A DNA stretch of 64,000 bases from Bryobacterales bacterium (GCA_003142185.1 PLOR01000021.1:62001-126000), one strand, 5' to 3'; positions 27,406 to 37,249 are shown, counted from the stretch's first letter. Notes: generated by a model not told the origin, from the sequence alone. Made by a program: numbers and translations.

Positions 27406-28877
27406 GAACGCGGCTGGCGATTCCTATATTAGCGGCGGCGTTTGTGGTCGTCCTTTACGCCTTCATGGCCGCTGAGTTATCCCCTGGCATGCATGCCGAG
27501 GGAACCGATTGGGCGATGTATGTGATGCATGCCCGCAATATCGTGAGAGGGTTGCCCTATACGCAGACCGGCTATGTCTTTCAGCCCGAATCCACAACCG
27601 AAATTGGCGCTAATTCGTATCCTTCCGGATACCCACTGCTGCTCGTGCCATTCTATGCCGTATTCGGGCTCAATATCACGTTATTCAAGTTGCTGAATTT
27701 GGCTTCCCTTGTGCTTTCGTTGTGGCCAGTCTATCTGTATGCCCGGAGAACGCTGCCGCCGGTCTACTCCTTGCTTCTGATCGTGGCGCTGGGCTTCTCC
27801 ACGCTGTTTCTTGCGAACTTCGATGGATTCGGCTCCGACGCGCCGTACCAGCTTGTGTCCTTTCTCGTGCTGCTTCTGCTTCTGCACATTTACGACCGGC
27901 GTCTGAATGAAACGCATCCATGGAAATGGGGATTGCTGGCTGGTTTCGGTATTGCGGGGGCATATCTCATCCGCCCATTCGGGCTGGCGCTCCTGCTGGC
28001 GGCTGCCGGGACCGAACTTTTGCGAAGACGCCGGCTGACCACATTTCTTGTCGCGATCGCAACGGCGTTCATCCCGCTGATGCTGCTGAATAACTTCCTG
28101 CTGCATAGGGACAGCAGTTATGCCCATCAGTTCGCCCTGTCGATCCCTCACATCTTCCGCCATGCGGCGGCGTATGTCGGGTTCCTTTCCTATGTCTTCG
28201 CCAACCCATTGAGCCAATATTTCCGCTATTTCCTCTGGGCAGCTACTCTCTTACTGGCGCTCCTCGCGGTCTCGAAGCGAGTTCGCGCGGGCTTGGGCGT
28301 CACTGAACTTTATTTGTTGGCGATCCTTGCCGTAATCAGCGCGTACTGGGCGCCTAGTCCCAGGTACCTGCTCTGCGTCATACCCATCTACATGGTTTAT
28401 ATGTTCGAAGGCTTCCGGACGCTGGTTGCCCGCGTGCCACAGCGTTTCGTGCGGCCCCTGCAGGTTGCCGCTGCTGCGCTGATGCTGTTGGCTCCGGCTG
28501 CAAACGCCATTTTGGTCCGCCCCGATGCGAACGACACGCTGGTAACAGCGCCGAATTACGAACAACTCTGCGCCGCGGTGCGCCGTCAGACCGCGCCGGA
28601 CGCATTTGTGATTTTCTGGAACCCTCGCGTCTTCGCTCTTTCGACCGGGAGGAGTTCGAGCGGGTGGCCGGCCGAAGGGCCGCCGGAACGGATTACTAAC
28701 TATCTGCGCCGGGTACACCCGGACTATATCGTGGCCGATAAGAGCCGGCCGGATGACCGCCGGTTTCTACTTCCGGCTCTCGCCGCCGCACCGTTGCGAT
28801 TGGCTACCGTCTACGAGAACGGCCAGTTCAGTTTGACAAGAGTGCTCGAGGCCCCTAATGGAAAAAGCCCGGAGTAA
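27402..28877 (+). CDS. GT-C type multi-pass membrane glycosyltransferase
   Basis: 491 residues. A short cytoplasmic start and first helix (RTRLAIPILAAAFVVVLYAF) are followed by a loop with HAEGTDWAMYVMHARNIVRG and NSYPSGYPLLLVPFYAVFGL, the same acidic-then-PPG/PSGYP layout as the GT-C protein at 22756-24549. About nine to eleven helices follow, then a soluble tail. Likely substrate: a polyprenyl-linked sugar on the periplasmic side. The ATG overlaps the heptosyltransferase stop, so both are translated from one message. Confidence 0.82.
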   Translation: MRTRLAIPILAAAFVVVLYAFMAAELSPGMHAEGTDWAMYVMHARNIVRGLPYTQTGYVFQPESTTEIGANSYPSGYPLLLVPFYAVFGLNITLFKLLNLASLVLSLWPVYLYARRTLPPVYSLLLIVALGFSTLFLANFDGFGSDAPYQLVSFLVLLLLLHIYDRRLNETHPWKWGLLAGFGIAGAYLIRPFGLALLLAAAGTELLRRRRLTTFLVAIATAFIPLMLLNNFLLHRDSSYAHQFALSIPHIFRHAAAYVGFLSYVFANPLSQYFRYFLWAATLLLALLAVSKRVRAGLGVTELYLLAILAVISAYWAPSPRYLLCVIPIYMVYMFEGFRTLVARVPQRFVRPLQVAAAALMLLAPAANAILVRPDANDTLVTAPNYEQLCAAVRRQTAPDAFVIFWNPRVFALSTGRSSSGWPAEGPPERITNYLRRVHPDYIVADKSRPDDRRFLLPALAAAPLRLATVYENGQFSLTRVLEAPNGKSPE

Positions 28878-28958
28878 GGCGCCCGCTAGTGTTTGGCCTG
28901 GCGGTTGGAAGAGGCTCTGGTGCCGGCAGAACCGGCCATGGTTGGGCGGAGGTGAGTA

Positions 28959-29843
28959 ATGGAAAACTCCTTTATTTGTGTTGTGTGCGGAAACGCGGGA
29001 TGTAGACCGCTGTTCCGGAACCTTCGGCAGTCCCGGTTCAGCGTCGCCCGGTGCCCGGAATGCGGCTTGGAGTTTCTCGCACCGCAGCCGGACTGGGAAG
29101 AGATCGCGAAGATCTATTCCGCGGACTATTACACACCGTGGGACATGAAGCGGAGTGAGAACCAGATCACCGCCAGGATGAAGCGGCTGACCTTTGCGCG
29201 GCGCCTCCGCGAATTGCGGCGGTTTGTCAGTTCCGGGCCGATTCTGGATGTCGGAACGGCGACGGGTTTTTTCCTCGATGAAGTCATTGCCGAGGGGAGC
29301 TTCGTGCCATATGGTATCGAGCTTTCCGAGTACGCGGGAGGCATTGCGCGAGACAAGTTCGGAGCGCAGCGGATACATATCGGCACCATCGAAACCGCGC
29401 CTTTCCCGCCGGGCTTTTTCAGCGCTGTCGCCATGAGCGATCTGATCGAGCACGTTTGCGACCCCGCCGCCGTCTTGCGAAGAGTTCATGAACTCTTGAA
29501 GCCTGGCGGTATCGCGATGATCATGACGCCCGACACCACCAGCATCAGCCGCCGCCTGATGGGAAGCCGCTGGACGCAATTCAAACTCGAGCACTTGTTC
29601 TACTTCAGTCCGGCCAACCTCGGGCGGATGGCAGCAGGTTGTGGCTTCCATGTTCTATCGGTACAGCGTGCCCGGAAAGTGATGACCTTGAAGTATCTGC
29701 GGGATCAGTTCCAGGTATATCGTCATCCCGTGCTGACGCCCTTGAGCCGTGGCCTGGGATGGATCCTGAAACCTTGGGAGGATCGGCCTTTCCCGATCAC
29801 GATGGGCGAAATGCTGGTTTTCTTGCAAAAGAGCGCCAGCTAG
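28959..29843 (+). CDS. Class I SAM methyltransferase with N-terminal zinc ribbon
   Basis: 294 residues. A ribosome site of near-consensus form (GGAGGTGA) precedes the ATG. The N-terminus has two CxxC-type pairs (CVVC, CPEC), then ILDVGTATGFFLDEVIAEG, YGIELSEYAGGIARDKFGA, AVAMSDLIEHVCDPAAVL and MIMTPDTTSISRRLMGSRW. It is homologous in layout to the product of 25062-25934 and to that of 62356-63300. It follows the GT9/GT-C pair by 81 bp in the same direction and may belong to that operon. It probably methylates a sugar residue. Confidence 0.86.
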   Translation: MENSFICVVCGNAGCRPLFRNLRQSRFSVARCPECGLEFLAPQPDWEEIAKIYSADYYTPWDMKRSENQITARMKRLTFARRLRELRRFVSSGPILDVGTATGFFLDEVIAEGSFVPYGIELSEYAGGIARDKFGAQRIHIGTIETAPFPPGFFSAVAMSDLIEHVCDPAAVLRRVHELLKPGGIAMIMTPDTTSISRRLMGSRWTQFKLEHLFYFSPANLGRMAAGCGFHVLSVQRARKVMTLKYLRDQFQVYRHPVLTPLSRGLGWILKPWEDRPFPITMGEMLVFLQKSAS

Positions 29844-29861
29844 CGGCCGCCACAACTCCCA

Positions 29862-30497
29862 CTATAGCTTCACGATGGCAACCTGGGTGCCCGAAAGCTC
29901 AAGGAAGCACTCTGGCTTATCCGCCAGGTATTCGTGCAGGGCTTTGCCGGCGCCGTCGGCGGAGCCGTAATAGTCATGTGAAATGAGAATTCCCCCGCGG
30001 TTCAGACGCGGATAGAACCATTGGATCCCCGCCAGCGTACTCGCGTAGAGATCGGCGTCCAGGTGGACGAAGGAGAACCGCAAATCATCTAGGCCCGCGG
30101 CGGAAGCGGGAAAAAGCCCGACATGAAAGTGGACGTTTGGGAAGTGATTGAGGTACGACCTGACTGGATCGAGGGACGAAGCGAAGGATCCGCCCTGAAA
30201 CCGCGTATCGGAATCGCCCGAGCTGGGTAGACCGGCGAATGTGTCGAAGAGATGCAGCGCCCGGTCGCCTTTGACTTCGCAGATCAGGCGCGCGGAGCCG
30301 CCCCGGAAAACGCCGAGTTCCGCTATGTCGCCAGGAACCCTCGCCGTCCGTTTCGCGGAAGCGTAGATGCCCCAAGCCTCGGTATCCGTCAACAGCATGG
30401 CGGTCCGTTCGCGGACATCGCGGAAGAGCCGGTAGGCGCCGGAGCGATGTGGCAGGTCCCCGAGCGGCACCAGCGCCATGTCTTTATGGGCCAGCAT
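29862..30497 (-). CDS. TylF/MycF-like SAM-dependent O-methyltransferase
   Basis: About 211 residues from the ATG at 30497. Typical elements of macrocin/mycinamicin O-methyltransferases: GDIAELGVFRGGSARLICEV, HLFDTFAGLPSSGD and the metal-binding region FVHLDADLYASTLAGIQWFY, then GGILISHDYYGSADGAGKAL. These enzymes methylate sugar hydroxyls. The start is uncertain: the frame is open up to 30725 with further ATG/TTG codons, but the extra 77 residues look low-quality and no ribosome site marks either start. It converges on the zinc-ribbon methyltransferase, 18 bp apart. Confidence 0.8.
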   Translation of the reverse strand: MLAHKDMALVPLGDLPHRSGAYRLFRDVRERTAMLLTDTEAWGIYASAKRTARVPGDIAELGVFRGGSARLICEVKGDRALHLFDTFAGLPSSGDSDTRFQGGSFASSLDPVRSYLNHFPNVHFHVGLFPASAAGLDDLRFSFVHLDADLYASTLAGIQWFYPRLNRGGILISHDYYGSADGAGKALHEYLADKPECFLELSGTQVAIVKL

Positions 30498-30731
30498 TTT
30501 CGTAATGACGGTCCAACCCAACGTGCGCGAACCCGAGCACGCAGCGCTGTCCAGGAAGTAATCGAGGGGCGTTCGCAAGGTATCGTCCCAACAGGAGCCC
30601 CTCAGGGCTCCCGCCTCAGAAGTGTAACCAGCGCGCGGCTCCTCTCCGAAAAATGTAGTGTCAGTTGAAGGTGTTTGAGCGCCGTGGGCTGACCGGGAAG
30701 CGGAACGCAAGCGCCGGGCCGCCATCAAGGT

Positions 30732-31883
30732 CTATTTCAGCGAGCAAAGCGGATCGCCCAGCACCACGCCCTGCCAACTGAGGAATGGCATCCCCAGGTA
30801 ATAGCTCTCCGCCAGGTTGCGGCCGTGGGCATAGGCCGGCAGCATGTACTCGGGACGAACGCATCCGGACAGGTAGGGTTCGTAGACGTTGCCGGAAGCG
30901 CCGGTGGCGCCTTCGTGGATGTAATCCGCGCTGAGCGTTTGTGGCGAGCCCGCGAACCAGTGCACCCGGTCGGTGTAGGTGGTGAGGTTCCAGTCCGGCG
31001 GCGGCGGCTTCAACGTCCGGGCGTTGGTCGACACGAATTCGGTCACGATCGCTCCCGGCAGCCATTCGAACCCCAACCAGCGGTGTTTGCGCCCAACGTC
31101 ATTCGATCCCCAGGATGCATAGCCGATCACGTTGCGCTGGTTATAGAGAACGTTGGACGTGTCGTCCAGCACAACCCTGCCGGCAGGCAACAGCAAGGCC
31201 GCCGATCGTAGCCAGTTGTCGCCGTCGCCATTCGCCGGAGAACTGGTGTCGATGACGAACGTGCCGCGATTCCGGGCGGACAACGAGCGGTCTATCATCG
31301 CTTTCACGTCCCCCAAATCGTTCGCCGCCAGGCGCGTCACAAGGTAAATCGGAAACTGTGGATGCACAAAAGGGCTGTCGCGCTTGCCGAAGAAGGGATT
31401 GCGAACCGCGCCGGCGCGGTCGAAATGACTTCCGTGAAGCTTCCCGTAGAGCAGAGTAAGTTCGGAGTCCACCGAAGACTGCTCGGAGTTTTGAATCGAT
31501 CCGCTCATACCGTCTATCCGTAGCGGGACACCCATGGTCGTCACGATGTACAGCACTTCTTCTTCCAGATGCTCCCGCTTCAGGCAGCCTCCGACGGGCG
31601 TCTCAATTTGCGAAATGTAAGTCTGCCAGTCGATGGTTTCCTCGGAGGTCGTTTCGAGCAAGCAGACTTGGCGCGCGGGGACCGGGCGGCGTTTTGCATA
31701 ATAGTCCGCGACCGCTTGGGAGACCGGATCTGTGCGGTTCACCACCAGCAACACGTTGCTGGCGCTCTGGCCTTCGAGCCTGGGGACGCACGCGGCGATC
31801 GGAACCATCCAAAGCGCCGACAGCACGGCGGCGGGCAGCCGGCGGAAAGGCAGCCAAGCGGGCGGGGAAATGGATTGACTCAT
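30732..31883 (-). CDS. TIGR03790-family exported protein
   Basis: 383 residues with an N-terminal hydrophobic segment (VLSALWMVPIAACVPRLEG) that could be a signal peptide. The body begins NVLLVVNRTDPVSQAVADYY, then IVTTMGVPLRIDG, SVDSELTLLYGKLHG, NVIGYASWGSNDVGRK and ends LGMPFLSWQGVVLGDPLCS, a combination characteristic of the TIGR03790 family described mainly in acidobacteria and some other soil groups. The function is unknown. Its place between a TylF-like methyltransferase and a sugar transferase suggests a periplasmic role in surface-glycan processing; that is inference. Confidence 0.82.
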   Translation of the reverse strand: MSQSISPPAWLPFRRLPAAVLSALWMVPIAACVPRLEGQSASNVLLVVNRTDPVSQAVADYYAKRRPVPARQVCLLETTSEETIDWQTYISQIETPVGGCLKREHLEEEVLYIVTTMGVPLRIDGMSGSIQNSEQSSVDSELTLLYGKLHGSHFDRAGAVRNPFFGKRDSPFVHPQFPIYLVTRLAANDLGDVKAMIDRSLSARNRGTFVIDTSSPANGDGDNWLRSAALLLPAGRVVLDDTSNVLYNQRNVIGYASWGSNDVGRKHRWLGFEWLPGAIVTEFVSTNARTLKPPPPDWNLTTYTDRVHWFAGSPQTLSADYIHEGATGASGNVYEPYLSGCVRPEYMLPAYAHGRNLAESYYLGMPFLSWQGVVLGDPLCSLK

Positions 31884-31910
31884 GGGATTTCCGTCGGTGC
31901 GCTTTGTGCC

Positions 31911-33248
31911 TTATGGTTGCCCGCCCCAGAGCAGCAGGCCCTTGAGGGCCTGCGAGATGACAAAAATGTCCACCATCGGCGAGAGGTACTTGATGTAGTA
32001 CAGATCATACTCCAGCTCCACCATCGAATCCCGCGGAGCCGCGAAATGCCTCATGTGAATCTGGCTCCAGCCTGTGATGCCGGGCCTCACGTTGAGCCGG
32101 TGTGGATAGAACGGGATGTGGCGCGATAACTCGCGCCCGAACTCCGGCCGCTCCGGTCTTGGCCCCACGATCGACATCTGCCCGCGCAGCACATGGATAA
32201 ACTGCGGCAGAGCATACAGGCCGGTGCGGGAGAGTATCCGGCCGATGCGAGTCCTTCCGGCGGCAACCCGGAAGCGGTAGAGGGTGAATGGCCCGTTGCA
32301 GCCTTCCCGCAACTGCCGCTCGAGCACGCCCTCGCGAGACGACACCCGCACCAGCGCCGCGATCAGCGCCAGCAAAGGTGACAGCAGCATGAGGACTGCG
32401 GCGGCAATCAGGCGGTTAACGATTGCCTGGAAAAATAAAGTTCGCGTGCCAGGCTCGAATTCCCTCGAATACAGCAGGCGCGTCGCGTTCAATCCACTCA
32501 ATCCCTCACGATTGCAAATCTTCTCGTACGTTCCGGCGGCGTCTTCAATGGCGTGGCCCGAGAACCGCAACTCCAGCAACTCATGTGCCAGACGCGAACT
32601 CAGGCCGCTCTCGAAGCCCACCACGACGCGGCTCGGGTGGATCGCCTGGATCGAGTCTTCCAAACTGCCGGCCCGGCCGTCGCCGGCTGGCTCGGAACTG
32701 CCGGCCTCTTCGGATGCAGGCCCTCCGATGGACCCGGCGATCTGAATCCCCGATTGCGGGTTCCGCGCCAGATGACTGGCGAGGTCCTCGAGCAAGGGAC
32801 TATTCCCGATCAGCAGCAGCCGCTCGCCGGCAACCCGCGGGAGCACATACGCACTGAACAGCAGACGGCCGGCCAAAATGCCCGCGATCGAGAGCAGGCT
32901 GCCCAGAAGCATCACCCGAATTGGTATCTGCAGGTCCGAAGCGATGGCGCTGATCAGCGCCTGGAGAAGAAACGCAACACCCGCGACCATCAGGAGCTGC
33001 TGCAACAGCAGCAGGCGCGACCGAACGCGGATCTGCGAGTAGAGACTCTGAAAATAGATCCCGAAGAGAATGCTGAGCCAGACCAGCGCGACACTCGCCA
33101 ATCCCGGGAGGCTCGAAAAATAATCCGTGGGATCCACTTCGAGAAGCAGGTAGGCGGAAAAAACGAACGACGAAAGGATCAGCAGAGCTTCGAATAGAAA
33201 CAGCCCAATCGTGCTGGCGGGAACAAATACGCGAAATAGCCGGATCAT
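31911..33248 (-). CDS. Polyprenyl-phosphate sugar phosphotransferase (WcaJ/PHPT type)
   Basis: 445 residues. The N-terminal half has four to five helices and a CoA-binding-like region (AGERLLLIGNSPLLEDLASH). The C-terminal bacterial sugar transferase domain has FTLYRFRVAAGRTRIGRIL, YALPQFIHVLRGQMSIVGPR, PERPEFGRELSRHIPFYPHR and RPGITGWSQI. Such enzymes transfer a hexose-1-phosphate to undecaprenyl phosphate and so start repeat-unit assembly. It lies 27 bp upstream of the TIGR03790 gene in the same direction. A second enzyme of this type is encoded at 45964-47286. Confidence 0.9.
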   Translation of the reverse strand: MIRLFRVFVPASTIGLFLFEALLILSSFVFSAYLLLEVDPTDYFSSLPGLASVALVWLSILFGIYFQSLYSQIRVRSRLLLLQQLLMVAGVAFLLQALISAIASDLQIPIRVMLLGSLLSIAGILAGRLLFSAYVLPRVAGERLLLIGNSPLLEDLASHLARNPQSGIQIAGSIGGPASEEAGSSEPAGDGRAGSLEDSIQAIHPSRVVVGFESGLSSRLAHELLELRFSGHAIEDAAGTYEKICNREGLSGLNATRLLYSREFEPGTRTLFFQAIVNRLIAAAVLMLLSPLLALIAALVRVSSREGVLERQLREGCNGPFTLYRFRVAAGRTRIGRILSRTGLYALPQFIHVLRGQMSIVGPRPERPEFGRELSRHIPFYPHRLNVRPGITGWSQIHMRHFAAPRDSMVELEYDLYYIKYLSPMVDIFVISQALKGLLLWGGQP

Positions 33249-33343
33249 GCGGGGCGAGCCACCACACTATATTCCTACCATGCAGCGTAGTGTTGCGCCC
33301 ACGCTTTGGCCCGGATGCCCGCCGTCTTCGAGGATCGGCCGCC

Positions 33344-34654
33344 CTACCAGATCCGCAGCGGTATGTCCCTTGGCGAGAATGAGAGCCCCACTCGGGCATC
33401 CCAAATCACCCGGTTGTAGCCGGTAAAGCTGGCGCTTTGATACTTGCGCGCGGTGACGCCGGCCACCATGTGCACCATGTGGCTGATCTGCCGGCTGGTC
33501 TGCAAGCCGGCGCTCGCGTCCCCGTATTCGCCCAGAATGTTGCCGATGGACTGCGCCCGGTCGTAGCCGGCCGAAAAATTGAAGGCCCACCGGCGGATTC
33601 CCGTATATGTGTAACCTGCCGCGGCAGTATAGGTTTTGGAGGTCAAAAAGAGACCGTTGCCTGGGGTCATGAGGTGGCCGCCGGAAATATAAGCAACCCC
33701 TTGGGTAAATGTTTTCGACAAGCGCCCGCTATAACTCGGAACCCAGTTCAAGTCGTAGGAAACGACATATCCTTGCGTGATTCCCAGCAGAGCGGCGATC
33801 ACCGGGTCCAGCGTGATCAACTGCGGGAACTTGCTTTCCACTCGGGTCACGCCTCCAAAGCCGCTGAACTCCCAGCTTCGGGAGAGTTGCACGGCGTATG
33901 TGGCGCTAAATCGATGGAAGTCCGATCCGCTGAACACACCGTTGTAACTGAAGTGCGTAAACATATAGTTGGCGCCAATCGTCGACCGCCTGGAAGTGCG
34001 GTACTGCACGTCCATGCGCGCGTCCTCGCCCGTTACGCCGTATAGAGCGCTCGACCGGCGCCTGGTCAGATTCCAGTCGCCGCCGAAAGCAAAGGAAAGC
34101 CGGGCGGTTCTCTGGTAGGTCAGCAAGGCCTGTGTACTTGCGTAGATCGTTCGATTATCGAAGAAATCGGTAGTGGGAGTGTAAGTGGTAGTGGGGTCAA
34201 ACGGCACGGTTGGGGAAAGACCCTGTAAGCCAAAAGTTTGAGCGAATATGCCGGCGGATTCGTTCACTTGCAACGAGACATGCCTTGAGACTTGCTGCGT
34301 GATGCCGAGCATTAACGACTGATCGACGCCCGAGTAATAAGTGGCATTCGTGTATTCGCGGGCCGCGCCCCCATAATTCAGGGAAATCTTGGTGTGCTTC
34401 CAACTGTGAACGCCGCTGATGCCAAAGTCCAACTCCACCCCTTCGGAGCTTGCATTCGCCAGTTCGCCCTGCGAATTCAAGGACACGCCGGCCAGCCCGG
34501 TATCGTACACGCCAACCACCGACAGGAAGGGAATAAAATCGATCTGGGGCGCAATCATGGCCGCGGGGGCGTCGCCGCGAGAAAGAATTGCGGGGCCGGC
34601 ATACTGGGCAAAGGCCGGTGCCGCCAGAAAAACAAGTGCCGCCAAACGCTGCAT
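33344..34654 (-). CDS. Outer-membrane beta-barrel protein of the exopolysaccharide locus
   Basis: 436 residues from the ATG at 34654 (a TTG at 34669 would add five). A clear signal peptide (MQRLAALVFLAAPAFAQ) precedes alternating hydrophobic/polar stretches typical of amphipathic beta-strands (e.g. HTKISLNYGGAAREYTNATY, RSTIGANYMFTHFSYNG). The chain ends on an aromatic residue (…DIPLRIW), as outer-membrane barrels do. No porin or secretin motif is recognised. It lies 95 bp upstream of a sugar transferase gene on the same strand; an export or surface-attachment role is inferred. Confidence 0.75.
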   Translation of the reverse strand: MQRLAALVFLAAPAFAQYAGPAILSRGDAPAAMIAPQIDFIPFLSVVGVYDTGLAGVSLNSQGELANASSEGVELDFGISGVHSWKHTKISLNYGGAAREYTNATYYSGVDQSLMLGITQQVSRHVSLQVNESAGIFAQTFGLQGLSPTVPFDPTTTYTPTTDFFDNRTIYASTQALLTYQRTARLSFAFGGDWNLTRRRSSALYGVTGEDARMDVQYRTSRRSTIGANYMFTHFSYNGVFSGSDFHRFSATYAVQLSRSWEFSGFGGVTRVESKFPQLITLDPVIAALLGITQGYVVSYDLNWVPSYSGRLSKTFTQGVAYISGGHLMTPGNGLFLTSKTYTAAAGYTYTGIRRWAFNFSAGYDRAQSIGNILGEYGDASAGLQTSRQISHMVHMVAGVTARKYQSASFTGYNRVIWDARVGLSFSPRDIPLRIW

Positions 34655-34840
34655 TTTCACGGCAAACAACTGTTCACGCTCCTGTCGGCCATTCTTTCGG
34701 CCATAGTTCGCAACCTAAAGTCTGACGCGACGTTCCCAGACCTGTCAAGTCAAGCGCTACCGGGTACCATCCAGTAGTACATCATAGTACGCGAAGGCAG
34801 GGAACGACTAAGAAAGGCATGGGAGCTCGACCTTGGTTTC

Positions 34841-34892
34841 GCCTCGGCTTGGCCCGAGGCCGCCCGCATGAGGTTTCGGGCGGTCTGCTTTT
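34841..34892 (+). terminator. Tandem hairpins with T-run upstream of a GT4 gene (attenuator candidate)
   Basis: GCCTCGG/CCGAGGC forms a stem at 34841-34860, directly followed by CCGCCCG (34860-34866) and CGGGCGG (34877-34883) and then TCTGCTTTT. The T-run orients the terminator to the plus strand. No plus-strand gene lies upstream for several kb, and the GT4 start codon is 18 bp downstream. It therefore looks like a leader terminator controlling that gene. Confidence 0.5.
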
Positions 34893-34910
34893 GGTAAACT
34901 CGGCGTGCGG

Positions 34911-36083
34911 ATGAAATCCATCAAACTGCTGGCCATCGTCGAGGCCACCAGCGTCACCGGACCGGCCAAGGGGCTATTGCAGTTTGCCCGCATGGCCCGT
35001 TCGGGCGAAGTGGGGCCGGCCGTCGAGGTGTCCATCGCCGTCTTCCAGCGCCCGGACGAGCCCGATCTTTTCATTCAGGCGGCTAGCCAGATGTCGATTC
35101 CTGTCTATCCGATTGCCGAAAGAGGCCGTTTTGACCGGAGAGTGATTGCCGGACTTGCGGCCCTCGGCCAAAGTCTCCAGCCGGACCTGGTGGAAAGCCA
35201 CGCAGTGAAGTCCCATTTTCTGGTCCGCCAGTCCGGCCTGAACCGGCTCGCGCCCTGGGTAGCGTTTCATCATGGATACACGTGGCCGGACCTGCGGGCG
35301 CGCCTATACAATCAACTGGACCGGTGGTCGTTGCGGGCGGCGTCGCGGGTGGTGACCGTCAGCCAGCCGTTTCGGCGGGAGTTGATCCGCCATGGGGTCC
35401 CGCCTGCGCGCATCGATATTGTCCACAATGCCATAGAGCCCGGCTGGGGAACCGCTTCGGCGGCGCCGGCGCGGGCGGAACTGCGTGCCCGACTGGGAAT
35501 CGATCCGGCGCGAAAAGTGATTTTGATCGTTGGCCGGCTCTCCCGCGAAAAGGACCACTTTTCGTTGCTGCGGGCTTTTGGCCAATTGGCGGGCGCGCAC
35601 GGCGGCGAAGGCGCCGCAAACGCGCATCTGCTCATCGTCGGCGAGGGACCCGAGCGCGCCAGAATCGAGGCTGCGATTCAGCACCTCGGTCTCCGCGGAC
35701 TGGTCACCTTAACCGGACAGGTCCCGTCGGCCGAACCCTACTACGGGATCGCCGATCTGGCGGTCCTTTCCTCGTTGTCGGAGGGTTCGCCCAACGCGCT
35801 GCTGGAAGCCATGTCGGCTCGAGTGCCAGTAGTGGCGACGGCGGTTGGAGGCATCCCGGAGATCGTTTCCGACCGCGAAAGCGCGCTCCTGGTCCCGCCG
35901 CGGAACCCCGAAGCTCTATGCCAGGCGATGCGGGAGTTGCTGGCAAACGAAGCTCTGGCGCGCGGTCTGGCTGCGCACGCCGGTGAACTGCTTCTGCCCC
36001 GGCACACGCTCGAAGCCCGTACCAGGAGCTTGGTCGGGATCTACACCGCCGCACTCACCAGCCAGGCACGATACTCTTCGTAA
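34911..36083 (+). CDS. GT4-family glycosyltransferase
   Basis: 390 residues from ATG 34911 (GTG 34905 adds two). GT-B fold with [20 protein letters not shown] at the N-terminus, [44 protein letters not shown], the donor-domain [18 protein letters not shown] and the conserved [20 protein letters not shown] followed by [11 protein letters not shown] retaining transferase acting on a nucleotide sugar at the cytoplasmic membrane face. Its last 43 bp overlap the 3' end of the convergent GT4 gene 36041-37249. Upstream is an attenuator-like structure. Confidence 0.92.
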   Translation: MKSIKLLAIVEATSVTGPAKGLLQFARMARSGEVGPAVEVSIAVFQRPDEPDLFIQAASQMSIPVYPIAERGRFDRRVIAGLAALGQSLQPDLVESHAVKSHFLVRQSGLNRLAPWVAFHHGYTWPDLRARLYNQLDRWSLRAASRVVTVSQPFRRELIRHGVPPARIDIVHNAIEPGWGTASAAPARAELRARLGIDPARKVILIVGRLSREKDHFSLLRAFGQLAGAHGGEGAANAHLLIVGEGPERARIEAAIQHLGLRGLVTLTGQVPSAEPYYGIADLAVLSSLSEGSPNALLEAMSARVPVVATAVGGIPEIVSDRESALLVPPRNPEALCQAMRELLANEALARGLAAHAGELLLPRHTLEARTRSLVGIYTAALTSQARYSS

Positions 36084-37249
36084 AGCCACTCGCCCAGCAG
36101 CCGCCAGTCGTAGTGCGCGCGCACCAAGGCCAGGCCGGCCAGAGACCGGGCGTGCCAAAGGCCGGGCTCGGTCGCGATTGCCGTCAACGCCGGCAGCCAG
36201 CCGCTGTCGTCGTCGAGCACCTCTATGTCTTGGCCGGGCGAAACGGCCAGACCTTCGGCCCCCTGCCGGCTGGAAACCACCGGTACGCCGGCCGCCATCG
36301 CCTCAAGGATTTTCAAACGCGTTCCGCCGCCCGTGCGCAGCGGCACGATCGCCGCCAGCGCGTCGCGATAGTACGGAACCACGTCGGGAACCGTCCCGGT
36401 GACCTCGACGTTCGGCTCGCGCGCAAGCTCCCGGACGGAGGCAGCCGGATTGGAGCCAATCAAAGTCAGCCGCCATTCCGGAAAACGCTGGTGGATCGCC
36501 GGCCAGGCGTGGCGCGTGAACCAGCAGGCCGCGTCGATGTTGGCATGGAAGTCCATCGCTCCCACGTACACCAGGCGCTGGCGTGGAACGGCCTCGGCCG
36601 TGGGCGCGAATCTCTCCGTGTCCACACCGTTTTCGATCACCGTGATGCGCGCCCTGGGAGCGATTGCGAGCAGTTTCTCTTTCTCCCGCGCGCTGCAAAC
36701 CACATGCCCAAAGCCGCTGCCGAGGATCTGCTTTTCCAGGCTGGCGAGCCGTTTTGCCGTGAGATTGGCATACACTTTCTTGGGAAGAGAATTCACGTTG
36801 GCTGCGTAGCGCCGCATCAGCTCGGATTCGATATTGTGCCAGTCGTAGACCGTGCGCGCCGGGCTTTGCCACAGCGTCTCGATCAGCGGCACGTATTCGA
36901 CCATGTGGCAGCTATCCAGGTGAACCAGGTCGAAGCGGTTGCGCGCCGCAATCGCGGTGATCACGGATGTCATTTCATCGGTCGTATAGTTGAGCACGCT
37001 CAAAGGTTGGCGGCCCGTCAGCCCGCGCACGATTTTCTTCAGCCCGTATCGTCCGAGCAGAGGCACCAGGAACACTTCGCTAAAGAATCCGAGCTCGGTC
37101 GCGTCCGGCTCCGGAAAACCCGGCTGAATGAAGCTCACGTAGGTGACGTCGGCGTGCTGCGCCAGCGCGCGGGCGAGATAATACTCGCGGATCCTTGCCC
37201 CGGTCAGCAGCGGCAGGCACAGGCGCGGCGAGAGAAAGAGTATTCGCAT
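36041..37249 (-). CDS. GT4-family glycosyltransferase (EpsF/stp1-like)
   Basis: 402 residues. N-terminus MRILFLSPRLCLPLLTGARI, acceptor-domain DLVHLDSCHMVEYVPLIETL, VYDWHNIESELMRRYAA, then HVVCSAREKEKL, VIENGVDTERF, RLVYVGAMDFHANIDAACWF and the donor site LRTGGGTRLKILEAMAAGVP, followed by VVSSRQGAEGL. This layout matches sugar transferases of the PEP-CTERM/exosortase-associated kind, though no exosortase is in the window. It converges on and overlaps the GT4 gene 34911-36083 by 43 bp. Confidence 0.92.
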   Translation of the reverse strand: MRILFLSPRLCLPLLTGARIREYYLARALAQHADVTYVSFIQPGFPEPDATELGFFSEVFLVPLLGRYGLKKIVRGLTGRQPLSVLNYTTDEMTSVITAIAARNRFDLVHLDSCHMVEYVPLIETLWQSPARTVYDWHNIESELMRRYAANVNSLPKKVYANLTAKRLASLEKQILGSGFGHVVCSAREKEKLLAIAPRARITVIENGVDTERFAPTAEAVPRQRLVYVGAMDFHANIDAACWFTRHAWPAIHQRFPEWRLTLIGSNPAASVRELAREPNVEVTGTVPDVVPYYRDALAAIVPLRTGGGTRLKILEAMAAGVPVVSSRQGAEGLAVSPGQDIEVLDDDSGWLPALTAIATEPGLWHARSLAGLALVRAHYDWRLLGEWLYEEYRAWLVSAAV

